Below, one piece after another: positions 23,795 to 32,130 of a stretch of DNA of 64,000 bases. Position numbers and translations under genes: made by a program. Source of the DNA: Oligoflexus tunisiensis (GTDB taxonomy: Bacteria; Bdellovibrionota_B; Oligoflexia; Oligoflexales; Oligoflexaceae); assembly GCF_001748245.1 (NCBI RefSeq), contig NZ_BDFO01000001.1, positions 2,874,471-2,938,470 on the forward strand, read 5' to 3'. How positions within the stretch are numbered: the stretch's first letter is position 1; every line of letters begins with the position of its first letter. The notes under the pieces were generated by a model, which did not search any database, was not told the DNA's origin, and saw only the letters and a list, made by a program, of their open reading frames with translations.

Positions 23795-25202
23795 AGAAGA
23801 AAAAGCGCATGCCCAGCTTGTCGTCATAGCTGACGCCAGGGTTGGTCGTGAAGTCACTGAAGAGCACACCATCCTTCACCATTTGTTCGGTGAGCACGGT
23901 GCCATTCACATTAACCTGTCCTGTTTCCAGACCATCAGCCAGCACAACCGAGCCTTCCGCTTGCGTAACAGGAACACTGACACCGATGGAACCTTTGGGT
24001 TCGTCGCCCTGATATTTCAAGCTGATGTAACCACCGAAGTCTGTTTCCTCATCCCGCAGTTTCACGATCAGTTTGATCTCTTCGACGCTGGCCAGCGTAT
24101 AGCCCGTGTCCGTTTTCTTTTTCCACTGGTAGCTGATACCCGTCATCTTCTCGTTCGCATCCACATCGATGCGGATAAAGAGAGCCAGGAAGCCTTTGCC
24201 TGCTGAGAAATCGGAAACAGCCACGTTCGTCCACTGATACGTCTTGTCACCGGTTTCCAGTTTATAGTCGCCAGCCTTAAGGTTGGCCGTTTCAAGAGAG
24301 AAGGTAAAAGCGTCTGCGTCCGCACCCGAGTTTGAATCGTAAGTCAATTGAAAGGCCGTGCCCGCGGTCAACACATCACCCGCAGTCATGCCTTCGCAAA
24401 CATTGCCGCCATTTGTGGCGACCGGAATGTCCGTGGTAAAGGTCCAGCGGTACGTACTGGGGGCCGTCCCACCCAGATCATCCTTGGGAATTTGGGGCAT
24501 GATGCCGGTTCCGGTATAGGAGAACACCACATCATCCGGATAGAAGGCATTTTTCAGATCCGTAATGGACAGGGCACTGCCCGCGGCGGTCTGGGCGGTA
24601 AAGCGGTTATGGAAATCGATGCGATAGGATTTGCCTTCCACGGCATCGATCTTGCTGTTGTTATCAATATCGGGATTGCTGTAGCGCCGCGAAACATCAT
24701 CGAGCGCTCCCATCGTGGCGGCGGCGCTGGCTGACATTTTGATGGCTGCAAGAAAGTCCGCTGCGGCCATATCCATGGCAGCCGTGTCGGCTGAAACATC
24801 GACGGTGCCCATCGCGATGGACTCGGCATCTTCACCGGCGCTCAGGGTATCCAGCGTTTCCGACTGAAAGCTGGAAACGATCATCTCGTTACCGGTTTTG
24901 CTGTCATCCACATAGTTCAGGACCCAGGGCTGCTCCTTGCCGATCGCCAGCTCGAAGTTTCCTTCGGCATCGACTTCCGCAACAGCCGTTTCACCTGTCT
25001 CCACATTGAGCGCCACCACGTGAGAAACATCGCCACCTTCCAAACGCAGGGTTTGCAACGCCAAAGTCCCGGTGACGGCAACAGCGTCCGGATCAATGGT
25101 CTGGGTGGATGGGGTGGTGGATTCATCCTCTGACTTCTTGCCGCAAGCAACGACGGAACCAAGCAGTAGCAGGCTGATTATTTGTGTCTGGTAAAATTTC
25201 AT
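23793..25202 (-). CDS. Exported lipoprotein with Ca-binding-like loop
   Basis: 469 residues from ATG 25202, six bases after GGGAG. The signal peptide 'MKFYQTQIISLLLLGSVVAC' ends in a lipobox; the mature part starts Cys-Gly-Lys-Lys and then a Ser/Thr/Asp linker. Beta-rich body. A DxDxNxxxDxxE-like loop lies near residue 195 ('NPDIDNNSKIDAVEGKS'), similar to dockerin/EF-hand Ca loops. Later strands contain 'YRWTFTTDIP' and 'YKLETGDKTYQWTNVAVSDF'. No enzyme motif. Its stop abuts the palindromic repeat. Probably a surface or periplasmic structural protein; family unknown. Confidence 0.75.
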   Translation of the reverse strand: MKFYQTQIISLLLLGSVVACGKKSEDESTTPSTQTIDPDAVAVTGTLALQTLRLEGGDVSHVVALNVETGETAVAEVDAEGNFELAIGKEQPWVLNYVDDSKTGNEMIVSSFQSETLDTLSAGEDAESIAMGTVDVSADTAAMDMAAADFLAAIKMSASAAATMGALDDVSRRYSNPDIDNNSKIDAVEGKSYRIDFHNRFTAQTAAGSALSITDLKNAFYPDDVVFSYTGTGIMPQIPKDDLGGTAPSTYRWTFTTDIPVATNGGNVCEGMTAGDVLTAGTAFQLTYDSNSGADADAFTFSLETANLKAGDYKLETGDKTYQWTNVAVSDFSAGKGFLALFIRIDVDANEKMTGISYQWKKKTDTGYTLASVEEIKLIVKLRDEETDFGGYISLKYQGDEPKGSIGVSVPVTQAEGSVVLADGLETGQVNVNGTVLTEQMVKDGVLFSDFTTNPGVSYDDKLGMRFFF

Positions 25203-25273
25203 GGCAGCTCCCAGGCTCTTTCGAAAATTATGCAGAAGGTTCGGCAGGCTGCTCAAAAAGTCAAATCAGGGAG

Positions 25274-25300
25274 AAAAAACCCGCGTCAAGACGCGGGTTT
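25274..25300 (-). terminator. Strong hairpin with U tract in the leader of the lipoprotein gene
   Basis: Read on the minus strand, an 11-bp perfect stem (25277-25300, loop 2 nt) is followed by six T. It lies 72 bp upstream of the lipoprotein ATG on the same strand. It could attenuate that gene or end a short RNA transcribed antisense to the leader of the barrel gene. Confidence 0.7.
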
Positions 25301-25408
25301 AGCGTAAAAGTCCGAGTTGACGATAATCCGCCGGGAGCGCACGGAAACGTCCACGCGGCAGGATTTGCCTATCAAGCTTTCCCCCAGGGTGTCGATGGAG
25401 GGACACAT
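25286..25408 (-). CDS. Possible 40-aa leader peptide or small protein
   Basis: ATG 25408 opens 40 codons ending at TGA 25286-25288, inside the loop of the terminator stem. The translation has protein-like stretches ('VDVSVRSRRIIVNSDFYAKP'). The ATG has no ribosome-binding site, but a TTG at about 25375 follows GGGGGA closely and would give 29 residues. Ending within a terminator is typical of attenuator leaders. Weak evidence overall. Confidence 0.25.
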   Translation of the reverse strand: MCPSIDTLGESLIGKSCRVDVSVRSRRIIVNSDFYAKPAS

Positions 25409-25428
25409 GATGAAGGAGGATGCAATTG

Positions 25429-26055
25429 ATGAAACGCTGGCTCCTGGCCCTGCTATTTCTGGGAATGATGGAACCTTTGGCCCAGGCCGAATCGCTGACC
25501 GCCGAGATCGCGCTTTTCTATATGAATGACAGCGGCGTGCGGAGTCTGACGGATAACAACGACGAGCCCTATACGCTGAAGACGAAGACCAATTATACGT
25601 TCACGGCCCTTGGCTTCTGCTATCGCATGGACTGGTTCTGCATCGGTCTGAAGTATCTGCAGGGCGGTGTCGAAACCCGTGCGAGCAATTCGACCAGCAG
25701 CACCTCGGTCACCAGCACGGAAACGTTCAGCGGTCCCGGCGTGACCCTGGGGGCCTCCGTGAACGAATGGGTGGCGCATGCCACGTTCCTCATCGGGGGG
25801 CAGAAACGCGTCAACGACAAGGTGGACAACGGCTTCAGCAGCTCGACCACTGGTGTGAAGTATCCGGCCAGTTCAGCGACACTTTTGGATCTGGGCTATG
25901 GCTTCCAGGTCGGCAGTGTCCGCGTGGGACCTTTGCTCAGCGTCCTGCACATGGACTACAAAAAGCGGATTTATAACGGCACCACCGAATCCTTGCCATC
26001 CAAGGAATCGGATGATTTTATCATGCCGCACTTTGCGCTTTGGGTCGACTTTTAA
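25429..26055 (+). CDS. Small outer-membrane beta-barrel protein
   Basis: 208 residues from ATG 25429, nine bases after AAGGAGG; the ATG at 25420 touches that site and is unlikely. Signal peptide 'MKRWLLALLFLGMMEPLAQA' precedes Glu-Ser. The mature protein alternates polar and hydrophobic residues in about 8 strands with Ser/Thr/Asn loops. It ends in 'PHFALWVDF', a C-terminal aromatic of the type recognised by the barrel assembly machinery. It overlaps the stop of the convergent peptidase gene by 4 bp. Role unknown; barrel call by pattern. Confidence 0.75.
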   Translation: MKRWLLALLFLGMMEPLAQAESLTAEIALFYMNDSGVRSLTDNNDEPYTLKTKTNYTFTALGFCYRMDWFCIGLKYLQGGVETRASNSTSSTSVTSTETFSGPGVTLGASVNEWVAHATFLIGGQKRVNDKVDNGFSSSTTGVKYPASSATLLDLGYGFQVGSVRVGPLLSVLHMDYKKRIYNGTTESLPSKESDDFIMPHFALWVDF

Positions 26056-27659
26056 GGGGCTTTCAAAGTGAAGTGCCGCCAGGCAATCAGCTCGTCGTTG
26101 GCATCATAGGCCAGTACCCGCCACTTTTGATCCGCTGCCCAGGTCACAGCTGTGGAACTGTAAAAAAACTTGCGCGCGGGACCGCTCGTGTCCTCGCCCA
26201 GCGCCGCCCGCTCCTGCAGGCAGTGGGGATTCACGCCCTCATCAATCGGACAGAATTCGACGGTGGTTGTTTCCAGTGGAGCGCTGACCGTCACATACAG
26301 TTGATTGTCGAGATTCTGAATGGCGAGATGGAGTCCCTGTCGCTTTTCCTCGGGCAAAAGATCTTTTTTCAAAGCCTCATAAGCGCCCGCCACCGACTGC
26401 AAACCACCCTGATGAATGGAAAAAAGCAGAGCCAGTTGCGTGATGCGACGCAGGAGAAGCCCGTCATCGAAATGCGCCCGGGTATCATTTGGACTATGAA
26501 TATAGGGATTATGGTCCACCGGATCCTCGAAGGGGAAGAGGGTGGGATAGCCTTGATCATAGAAGGCCTTATGATCGGACGAGGAACCCCGGGGCAAAAA
26601 GCCGAGCTTATAGATCGGGCCCATGTAGTTCCGCATCCACTCGATCGCCTGCCGCCTGAGATCGCGGCTGGTGTAGTCCTGCAGAAGATGAATCACACCA
26701 CTGTTCCCGGGCACGCTGTAGTAAGCCATATCAATTTGAAACATGCCGGCCACTTTTTTGCCGGCAGCCACGTAGCGCGCGGCGATTTCCTTGCTCCCGA
26801 CCAGGCCCGCTTCCTCGGCGGCATAGGCATGCAGTTCAATGGAACGATCGAACGTCAGCTGACCCGCTTCGATGATGCGCAGAACTTCGGTGAGCGCGGC
26901 CACGCCTGAGGCATCATCATCAGCCCCGGGAGCATCCGCCGCGGAACCGCGTGACACGATGCTATCGAGATGCGCGCCGATGATCAAAGTTTCCTCGGGT
27001 TTGGTGAGACCTTCAAGGCGCGCGACCAGGGATTTTTGGTTGCTGAGACTCTGCGTTTCCTCGGTTATGGTCCAGCGTGGCGTCAGAATCTGCGCCTCCC
27101 AGATCTGCCGCACGGTGGTGTGGGCGCTTTCCCCCTGAGGATGCCGGAAATGCCGCGAGGGCAGGGCTGTCAGGGTATCGATGGTTTGATCCATGGCCGG
27201 CAGGGAAACTGTATCGATCAGGGTTTTGGACTCTTCAAAGACCGCTCGCCCGCCATAGATCGGCGCATAAATCTGCGTGCTGGTCGCGAGGGAGGCATTC
27301 GCCCGCACAAATTCAATGCTGCCACAGAGCCCTGTGCTTTCATGAGCCCAGGCGGCAAGCGCCTGCAAGCGCTCCACGGAATCGAGCGGCACCGCGTAGT
27401 AATTCAAATCCAGGCTCTGGGGCAGGGGCGCCAGCGCATAGCCTTGGGGCAGAAGGCGTTCCAGGCTTGGGGCTGGACGCGCCTTGAGCACGGCATAGCC
27501 GAGTTTCGGCGCCGCGGCCGGATGCGGACGCCTCAGCTGCATCATGCCATCGGTCCAGATGAGGTCCCGGGCGGCGGAATGTTTCGGCTCCAGACGCAGG
27601 GGCCTCTGGGCTGCTGCCAGGGTCGGCAGCAGGAGGAAAATCGTCAGGAGACTCTTCAT
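26052..27659 (-). CDS. Secreted M28-family zinc aminopeptidase
   Basis: 535 residues with signal peptide 'MKSLLTIFLLLPTLAAAQ'. After a ~190-residue prodomain-like part the two-zinc core follows. Its motifs are 'IIGAHLDS' (His ~227), 'PGADDDASGVAAL' (bridging Asp ~245), 'YAAEEAGLVGS' (catalytic/metal Glu pair ~281), 'FQIDMAYY' (Asp ~307) and 'PYIHSPNDT' (His ~386). All five zinc ligands are present, so it should be active like the Vibrio/Aeromonas leucyl aminopeptidase. The C-terminal ~110 residues form a beta domain like a prepeptidase domain. Its ATG overlaps the stop of the small gene upstream (ATGA). Confidence 0.93.
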   Translation of the reverse strand: MKSLLTIFLLLPTLAAAQRPLRLEPKHSAARDLIWTDGMMQLRRPHPAAAPKLGYAVLKARPAPSLERLLPQGYALAPLPQSLDLNYYAVPLDSVERLQALAAWAHESTGLCGSIEFVRANASLATSTQIYAPIYGGRAVFEESKTLIDTVSLPAMDQTIDTLTALPSRHFRHPQGESAHTTVRQIWEAQILTPRWTITEETQSLSNQKSLVARLEGLTKPEETLIIGAHLDSIVSRGSAADAPGADDDASGVAALTEVLRIIEAGQLTFDRSIELHAYAAEEAGLVGSKEIAARYVAAGKKVAGMFQIDMAYYSVPGNSGVIHLLQDYTSRDLRRQAIEWMRNYMGPIYKLGFLPRGSSSDHKAFYDQGYPTLFPFEDPVDHNPYIHSPNDTRAHFDDGLLLRRITQLALLFSIHQGGLQSVAGAYEALKKDLLPEEKRQGLHLAIQNLDNQLYVTVSAPLETTTVEFCPIDEGVNPHCLQERAALGEDTSGPARKFFYSSTAVTWAADQKWRVLAYDANDELIAWRHFTLKAP

Positions 27660-27850
27660 GGGGTAATGTCCTCGATCTTGAGGGCGTTGTCCTGCCAGTC
27701 CCCTTCACCGTCCCAACCGTCGGGAATGAAAAGAGATGCATCGGGCGTGGCGATGTCCTTGGAACTGTTCGACAGACGCCCGCAACGACCCAGTGCCAGG
27801 GCCATGATCACAAAAAACAGAATCCAAAAGCTTTTCATGGCATATCGCAT
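27656..27850 (-). CDS. Small membrane-anchored or lipoprotein-like peptide, 64 aa
   Basis: ATG 27850 has GGAG ten bases upstream; a second ATG at 27838 is possible. It starts with a hydrophobic stretch 'SFWILFFVIMALALGRCG' whose Cys could be lipidated, although Arg before Cys is unusual. A short acidic tail follows, 'DGWDGEGDWQDNALKIEDI'. Its stop overlaps the start of the M28 peptidase (ATGA), so the two are co-translated and the small protein may tether or assist the enzyme. No family known. Confidence 0.55.
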   Translation of the reverse strand: MRYAMKSFWILFFVIMALALGRCGRLSNSSKDIATPDASLFIPDGWDGEGDWQDNALKIEDITP

Positions 27851-27953
27851 GGATGGGTGGCTCCGTTAAAAACACTGGAATTCCTGGGATATTGTAGCAG
27901 ATCCATCAATTGATTGCCGATCCGACCGATAGCAGGAGGGGAGGCGGACTGTG

Positions 27954-28481
27954 ATGAAACTTACCATAACCGATATTTTGTGTGGATGGTTGCTGAGCGC
28001 GATGCTGCCTGGCTGCGGGAGTCTCACGACGGATCATCTTTTGTCCGTGGACATGTATGGGGTCAGCAAATCGCCGGAAGGGGCAACCGGAACCCGGGAT
28101 CCCAAGTTTCAAAGCTATCAGCTGGTGAAAGTGGATATCATCAGCGAGGATGGGGCCAGCTCGACTAATCTGTTTGATGGCGAAGAGGAAAAAATCTTTC
28201 GCATCGTCGATCGCGAGCAGTTGATCTATTCGAAAAAGATCGATGAGCTGGTGGGTAATTCCTATGGCAGCATTGAACTGACCTTTGCCCCTGAGATTAC
28301 CGGAGGTGATTCCGAAGACACGCCTCTGACTTTTACCATGAGCAATCCCACCCTGACCCTGGCCCAGCCTTTTGCCATTGAGAAGGCCAAGAACATCAAT
28401 GTTCATATCAAAATGAACTGGGGTTATACCCTGTCGGATGAGGCGATGACCGAACCCGAGTATGTTCTCACCATGGATTGA
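27954..28481 (+). CDS. Lipoprotein of unknown function
   Basis: 175 residues from ATG 27954, after AGGAGGGGAGG. The lipobox is clear: 'GWLLSAMLPGC' with Cys at 21. The mature part is beta-rich ('SYQLVKVDIIS', 'SIELTFAPEITGGD', 'TFTMSNPTLTLAQPF') with an acidic loop 'LFDGEEEKIFRI'. No catalytic motif. It starts divergently from the M28 unit; the 100-bp spacer presumably holds both promoters. Confidence 0.75.
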   Translation: MKLTITDILCGWLLSAMLPGCGSLTTDHLLSVDMYGVSKSPEGATGTRDPKFQSYQLVKVDIISEDGASSTNLFDGEEEKIFRIVDREQLIYSKKIDELVGNSYGSIELTFAPEITGGDSEDTPLTFTMSNPTLTLAQPFAIEKAKNINVHIKMNWGYTLSDEAMTEPEYVLTMD

Positions 28482-28537
28482 TCCACGCCATTATGTAATA
28501 CAATGCAGGAAATTCCTCGCTCCCTCGTCTTTCCAAA

Positions 28538-28565
28538 GGGACCCAATTGCGGGTTCCAACGTTTT
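28538..28565 (+). terminator. Weak terminator-like hairpin
   Basis: GGGACCC (28538-28544) pairs with GGGTTCC (28551-28557) using one G-U pair, then AACGTTTTC. It is between the lipoprotein and LRR genes and could end the former. Confidence 0.3.
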
Positions 28566-28646
28566 CTCATGCAATAATCATCAGATCTCTGGCATCTCTG
28601 CAGGAGTAAGCTGTGACCCAAGCTCCTTTGTCGAGGATATGAACCC

Positions 28647-29333
28647 ATGCTGCCGACCACCCTGGCTCTTTATCTGGCCACTCAGATGACCCTGGCTCCT
28701 CAGCCCGTGACCGCTCCGCCCCTGGACATCGATTGCGGCACGCGGGCCGTATGGGATGCGGAAAGTCAAAACTGTCGGGCTTTGCCACCGACGCGTGAAC
28801 AGTGCTGGTCCGATGGGCAGCAGCTCGACCCCCGCACCAAATCCTGTGTGCCCGTGACGTTCAGCGCCTACTGTCGCGAACATAATTGGAATTACGAGCA
28901 GGAGCACACCGTTTCACGCATCCTGAACGATCTGAATGCGCATGACTGCGAAGAAGCCGAGGACATTTTGCGGAAGAGCCGGAAGCTGACGCTGCGCAGC
29001 GCCGGTTCCTTGAAAGTCCAGGATCTGCGTCCTTTGCGGGCCTTGCCCTTCCTGGAAGAGCTCAACCTGAATGGGCATCGGGTAAGCGATCTGAGCCCTC
29101 TGCAAAAGACCCCGCGTTTGAGAAAACTGTCCTTACGCAACAATGATGTCTACGATCTGGAACCGCTTTTGAGTTTGCCACGGCTGGAAACATTGGATCT
29201 GGTCGGCAATCCGATCGATCCGAATGATCCGGTGCTCAAAAAACTGAAAAAACGGGTGAAAGTCACTCTGCACGCGCCGGTCGAAACTTCCGCCGTGGAA
29301 ACAGACGATAACAATGGTTTCACTGTGGACTGA
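28647..29333 (+). CDS. Leucine-rich-repeat protein, probably exported
   Basis: 228 residues; GAGGA lies 11 bases before the ATG. The weak signal-like start 'MLPTTLALYLATQMTLAPQP' is followed by a Cys-rich stretch (Cys at ~30, 43, 53, 67, 76). About four SDS22-type LRRs of ~22 residues then follow: 'LEELNLNGHRVSDLSPLQ', 'LRKLSLRNNDVYDLEPLL', 'LETLDLVGNPIDPNDPVL'. The even Cys content fits an oxidising periplasm. LRRs bind proteins; the partner is unknown. The next gene, a regulator, starts 3 bp after the stop, so they share a transcript. Confidence 0.8.
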   Translation: MLPTTLALYLATQMTLAPQPVTAPPLDIDCGTRAVWDAESQNCRALPPTREQCWSDGQQLDPRTKSCVPVTFSAYCREHNWNYEQEHTVSRILNDLNAHDCEEAEDILRKSRKLTLRSAGSLKVQDLRPLRALPFLEELNLNGHRVSDLSPLQKTPRLRKLSLRNNDVYDLEPLLSLPRLETLDLVGNPIDPNDPVLKKLKKRVKVTLHAPVETSAVETDDNNGFTVD

Positions 29334-29336
29334 CCG

Positions 29337-30974
29337 ATGCCGGCTCCTGACAGTTGCGTGACCTTGAATCGACAGAAACTTCTGGACGAGGTCAATCGTC
29401 GCCATATTAAACGTGAACTCCTTGCTGAGGAAATCGGTGTCACGCCGCGGACCTTGCGCCGCTGGCTGCATGGACAGACCACGCGCGTGCAGATGGTGCA
29501 TCTGGATCAGCTCGCGCGTCAGCTCGGTTGCGCTGTTCGCGATCTGATTGCGGATCAGGAGGCCGCCGTTGAAGCCGAGGTCATGCCCGGTGTACACCCG
29601 CTTCTCCAGGAGTTGCGCCGCTATGTTTTGCATGAGGTCACGCCGCAGAATTTTGAAACGGCGACGCGTCTGGTGCAAGGCTGCGGTGCTGCCTTGCCCT
29701 TTGATATTCAAGCGGCCGCTCTTTATGAATATGCCCGCTTTGCCAGCCAGATAGGGCAGGTATCCCAGGCTCAGCGTGCGTTTGAACGGGCCGTGATGAA
29801 GGCTGATGCGGCCGGTGTTGATATCATTCGTTTTCAATCCTATCTCAGTCTCGCGCAACTGACGCGTGCGCAGTACGACGATGCCACGGAACGGGAATCC
29901 TTGTTTTTGGAACAGGCTGAACATGTGCTGGCTCGCATGGGAGCCCAGCACTGGCGGCCTTATCTCTGGCTGATGGAAGCGCGTTGTGCCCGGGATCAGG
30001 GGTTTCTGGACAAGGCCCTGGCGCTCTGTGATAACGCTCTCTGCCTTCTGGAACAGGAGCAGGGACCGCCCACGCTCGATACCATTGAAGGCCTGGATAT
30101 ACTTGGGTCCATTTATTACGATGTTGGCCTGCGCCGCCGGGCGCAGGACATTCTCTTCCACGCCATGTCACTGGCTGATCAGCTGCTTTATCCGGAACAT
30201 CCCCTCCGCGGTCGCCTTTTGGTCCGTCAGTCGCTGATAACCGGTCTGCTGGGTCAGCTGCAGCCGTCCGTGGAGATGGCCTTCGAGGGCGTTCGTATCC
30301 TGGAGCCTGTGCTGCCTTTGGAGCATTTGGATATGACCAGAGCCTGGCATTTTCTCGGGGGTGCGCTGTGTGATCTCGGTGATTATGAGCGTGGATTGCC
30401 CGCCCTGCAGAAGACTCTCGAGGGTCACCCGGATGAGGAAGCCGGTTGTCGCTCCAATTTTTCCTTGTTTCTGCATCGCATGGGCCGCCTGGAAGAAGCA
30501 GCGGATGAGGGTAAAAAAGCGGTGGAACTTTTCACGATCAAGCGGGGCCCGGATCACCCGCTGACCGCTGCCGCTCTCGGGCGCTATGCCGGACCCTTGC
30601 AGAGCATGGGGCAATGGGAAACTGCGGAAGCCATGTTCCGGGAGGCGGCGCAGCGCCTGCATCGCGCCGATCCTTTTCATGTGCGCATCCTGGATCAGGT
30701 TCGCAATCAGGCCACCTGTCTTCTGGAGATGAATCGGACGGAGGAGGCTGTGCAGATCCTTCAGGAGAATCGCAGGATCTATTCCCAGCGTGATGAAAAC
30801 CCGGCCTATCAGGGACGCTATAGTCTCCTGCAGGGCAGGGCTCTGGCGCGTCTTGCTCATCGTCGGGATGAAGCCCTGCAGTGTGCCGTGGAAGCCCGAA
30901 CCCGTTTTCAGAGTCCAGGCATCGACCCCGCCCTGCGCCATGAGGCTGAGGTCCTGATTCAAACGCTCCGTTAA
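29337..30974 (+). CDS. XRE-type HTH regulator with TPR solenoid
   Basis: 545 residues. Residues ~12-62 form an XRE/Cro helix-turn-helix ('LLAEEIGVTPRTLRRWLHGQ', then 'HLDQLARQLGCAVRDLIADQ'). The remainder is TPR helices with recognisable repeats such as 'LYEYARFASQIGQVSQAQRA' and 'NFSLFLHRMGRLEEAADEGK'. The architecture matches peptide-sensing cytoplasmic regulators in general form, though no peptide gene is evident. It probably autoregulates with the LRR gene upstream. Its last 4 bp overlap the convergent ddl gene. Confidence 0.85.
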   Translation: MPAPDSCVTLNRQKLLDEVNRRHIKRELLAEEIGVTPRTLRRWLHGQTTRVQMVHLDQLARQLGCAVRDLIADQEAAVEAEVMPGVHPLLQELRRYVLHEVTPQNFETATRLVQGCGAALPFDIQAAALYEYARFASQIGQVSQAQRAFERAVMKADAAGVDIIRFQSYLSLAQLTRAQYDDATERESLFLEQAEHVLARMGAQHWRPYLWLMEARCARDQGFLDKALALCDNALCLLEQEQGPPTLDTIEGLDILGSIYYDVGLRRRAQDILFHAMSLADQLLYPEHPLRGRLLVRQSLITGLLGQLQPSVEMAFEGVRILEPVLPLEHLDMTRAWHFLGGALCDLGDYERGLPALQKTLEGHPDEEAGCRSNFSLFLHRMGRLEEAADEGKKAVELFTIKRGPDHPLTAAALGRYAGPLQSMGQWETAEAMFREAAQRLHRADPFHVRILDQVRNQATCLLEMNRTEEAVQILQENRRIYSQRDENPAYQGRYSLLQGRALARLAHRRDEALQCAVEARTRFQSPGIDPALRHEAEVLIQTLR

Positions 30975-32062
30975 ATGCTGCGCTTTAAACTCACCTGAAT
31001 TTTCCGCCGTTCGAGTGCGGTCTCCAGCAGCCTGGAAATCAGCTCCGTACCGGTCAGGCCTTCGTGCTCCCAAAGTTTGGGATATTGGGAGATCGCCGTC
31101 ATGCCAGGCAGGGTATTGGCTTCGTTGAAATAGAATTCATTCGTCGTTTTGTCGAGAAAAAGATCGATGCGGGCCAGACCATAAAGATTCAGCGCCTCGA
31201 AAATCCTGCGGCTAAGGGCGCGACCTTTTTCCGCAAGGTCGGACGCAAGTGGAGCCGGCACCAGAACTTCAGCCTTGCTGCCGCTCGAATATTTTTCTTC
31301 ATAGGTGTAGAAACCGGTCGGCACACCGATTTCCCCAGGAGCGGTCAGCTTCGGAGCATAACCACCCAGGCAGGCATATTCAATCTCGCGGGCGTTGACG
31401 CCGGTTTCAATCAGCACGCGATCATCGAATTCCAGAGCATGCTGAACGGCCTTTTCCAATGCCGCTTCATTTTCCACGCGATTGATGCCGACCGAACTGC
31501 CGAGACTTGCCGGTTTGACAAACATCGGAAATTTCAGTTTGCGCCGCGCCTCCTCCAGAATGTCCGCTTTACGTTCCAGCCACTCATGCAGGCGCAAGGC
31601 CACGTAGGGAACAACAGGCACGCCGGCATATTCCACCAGCTGCTTGGCCACGACCTTGTCCATGGCGACAGACGAACCCAGGATGCCAGGTCCCACATAG
31701 GCAATACGCTGCAGATCAAAGAAGCCCTGCATCATGCCGTCCTCACCGGTGGTGCCATGCACGATTTCAAAGACCACGAGATCGCTGTTATCCGCGCCCT
31801 GGGTCCAGATTTTTTTCAGGACGGCAGCGGACTCGGCATCGGCCTTGTCATGGGCGTGAAGGGGCATTTCCGTCGGGTGGGAACGCTCCAGTTCCTGACG
31901 ATTTTGAGCGTGCCAGCGGCCTTCCTTGTCGATGGCAATCGCATAGGCATCGAACTTTTGCCGATCGATGTTTTTCCAGATATAAGCGGCGCTGCGGCGG
32001 GATACTTCGTGCTCTGTGGACTGTCCACCATAGATAAGAACGGCCTTGGGTTTTTGCGGCAT
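30971..32062 (-). CDS. ddl: D-alanine--D-alanine ligase
   Basis: 363 residues, ATP-grasp enzyme that makes the D-Ala-D-Ala end of peptidoglycan. N-terminal 'AVLIYGGQSTEHEVSRRSA' is diagnostic. 'VVFEIVHGTTGEDGMMQGFF' corresponds to the usual HGxxGEDG with Thr. 'FPMFVKPASLGSSVGINRV' binds ATP, 'LIETGVNAREIEYACLGG' follows, and 'EFYFNEANTLPGMTAISQYP' closes the active site with Asn and Glu metal ligands. It is of the longer DdlA/VanA-like class (about 350-365) rather than the ~310-residue DdlB. Monocistronic by appearance. Confidence 0.96.
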   Translation of the reverse strand: MPQKPKAVLIYGGQSTEHEVSRRSAAYIWKNIDRQKFDAYAIAIDKEGRWHAQNRQELERSHPTEMPLHAHDKADAESAAVLKKIWTQGADNSDLVVFEIVHGTTGEDGMMQGFFDLQRIAYVGPGILGSSVAMDKVVAKQLVEYAGVPVVPYVALRLHEWLERKADILEEARRKLKFPMFVKPASLGSSVGINRVENEAALEKAVQHALEFDDRVLIETGVNAREIEYACLGGYAPKLTAPGEIGVPTGFYTYEEKYSSGSKAEVLVPAPLASDLAEKGRALSRRIFEALNLYGLARIDLFLDKTTNEFYFNEANTLPGMTAISQYPKLWEHEGLTGTELISRLLETALERRKIQVSLKRSI

Positions 32063-32130
32063 TGGTCAACCTCCTGATCAACAGCTCATTGTAACGAACA
32101 GTCGACCGGAGGCTCAATGGAAACCTGGGG

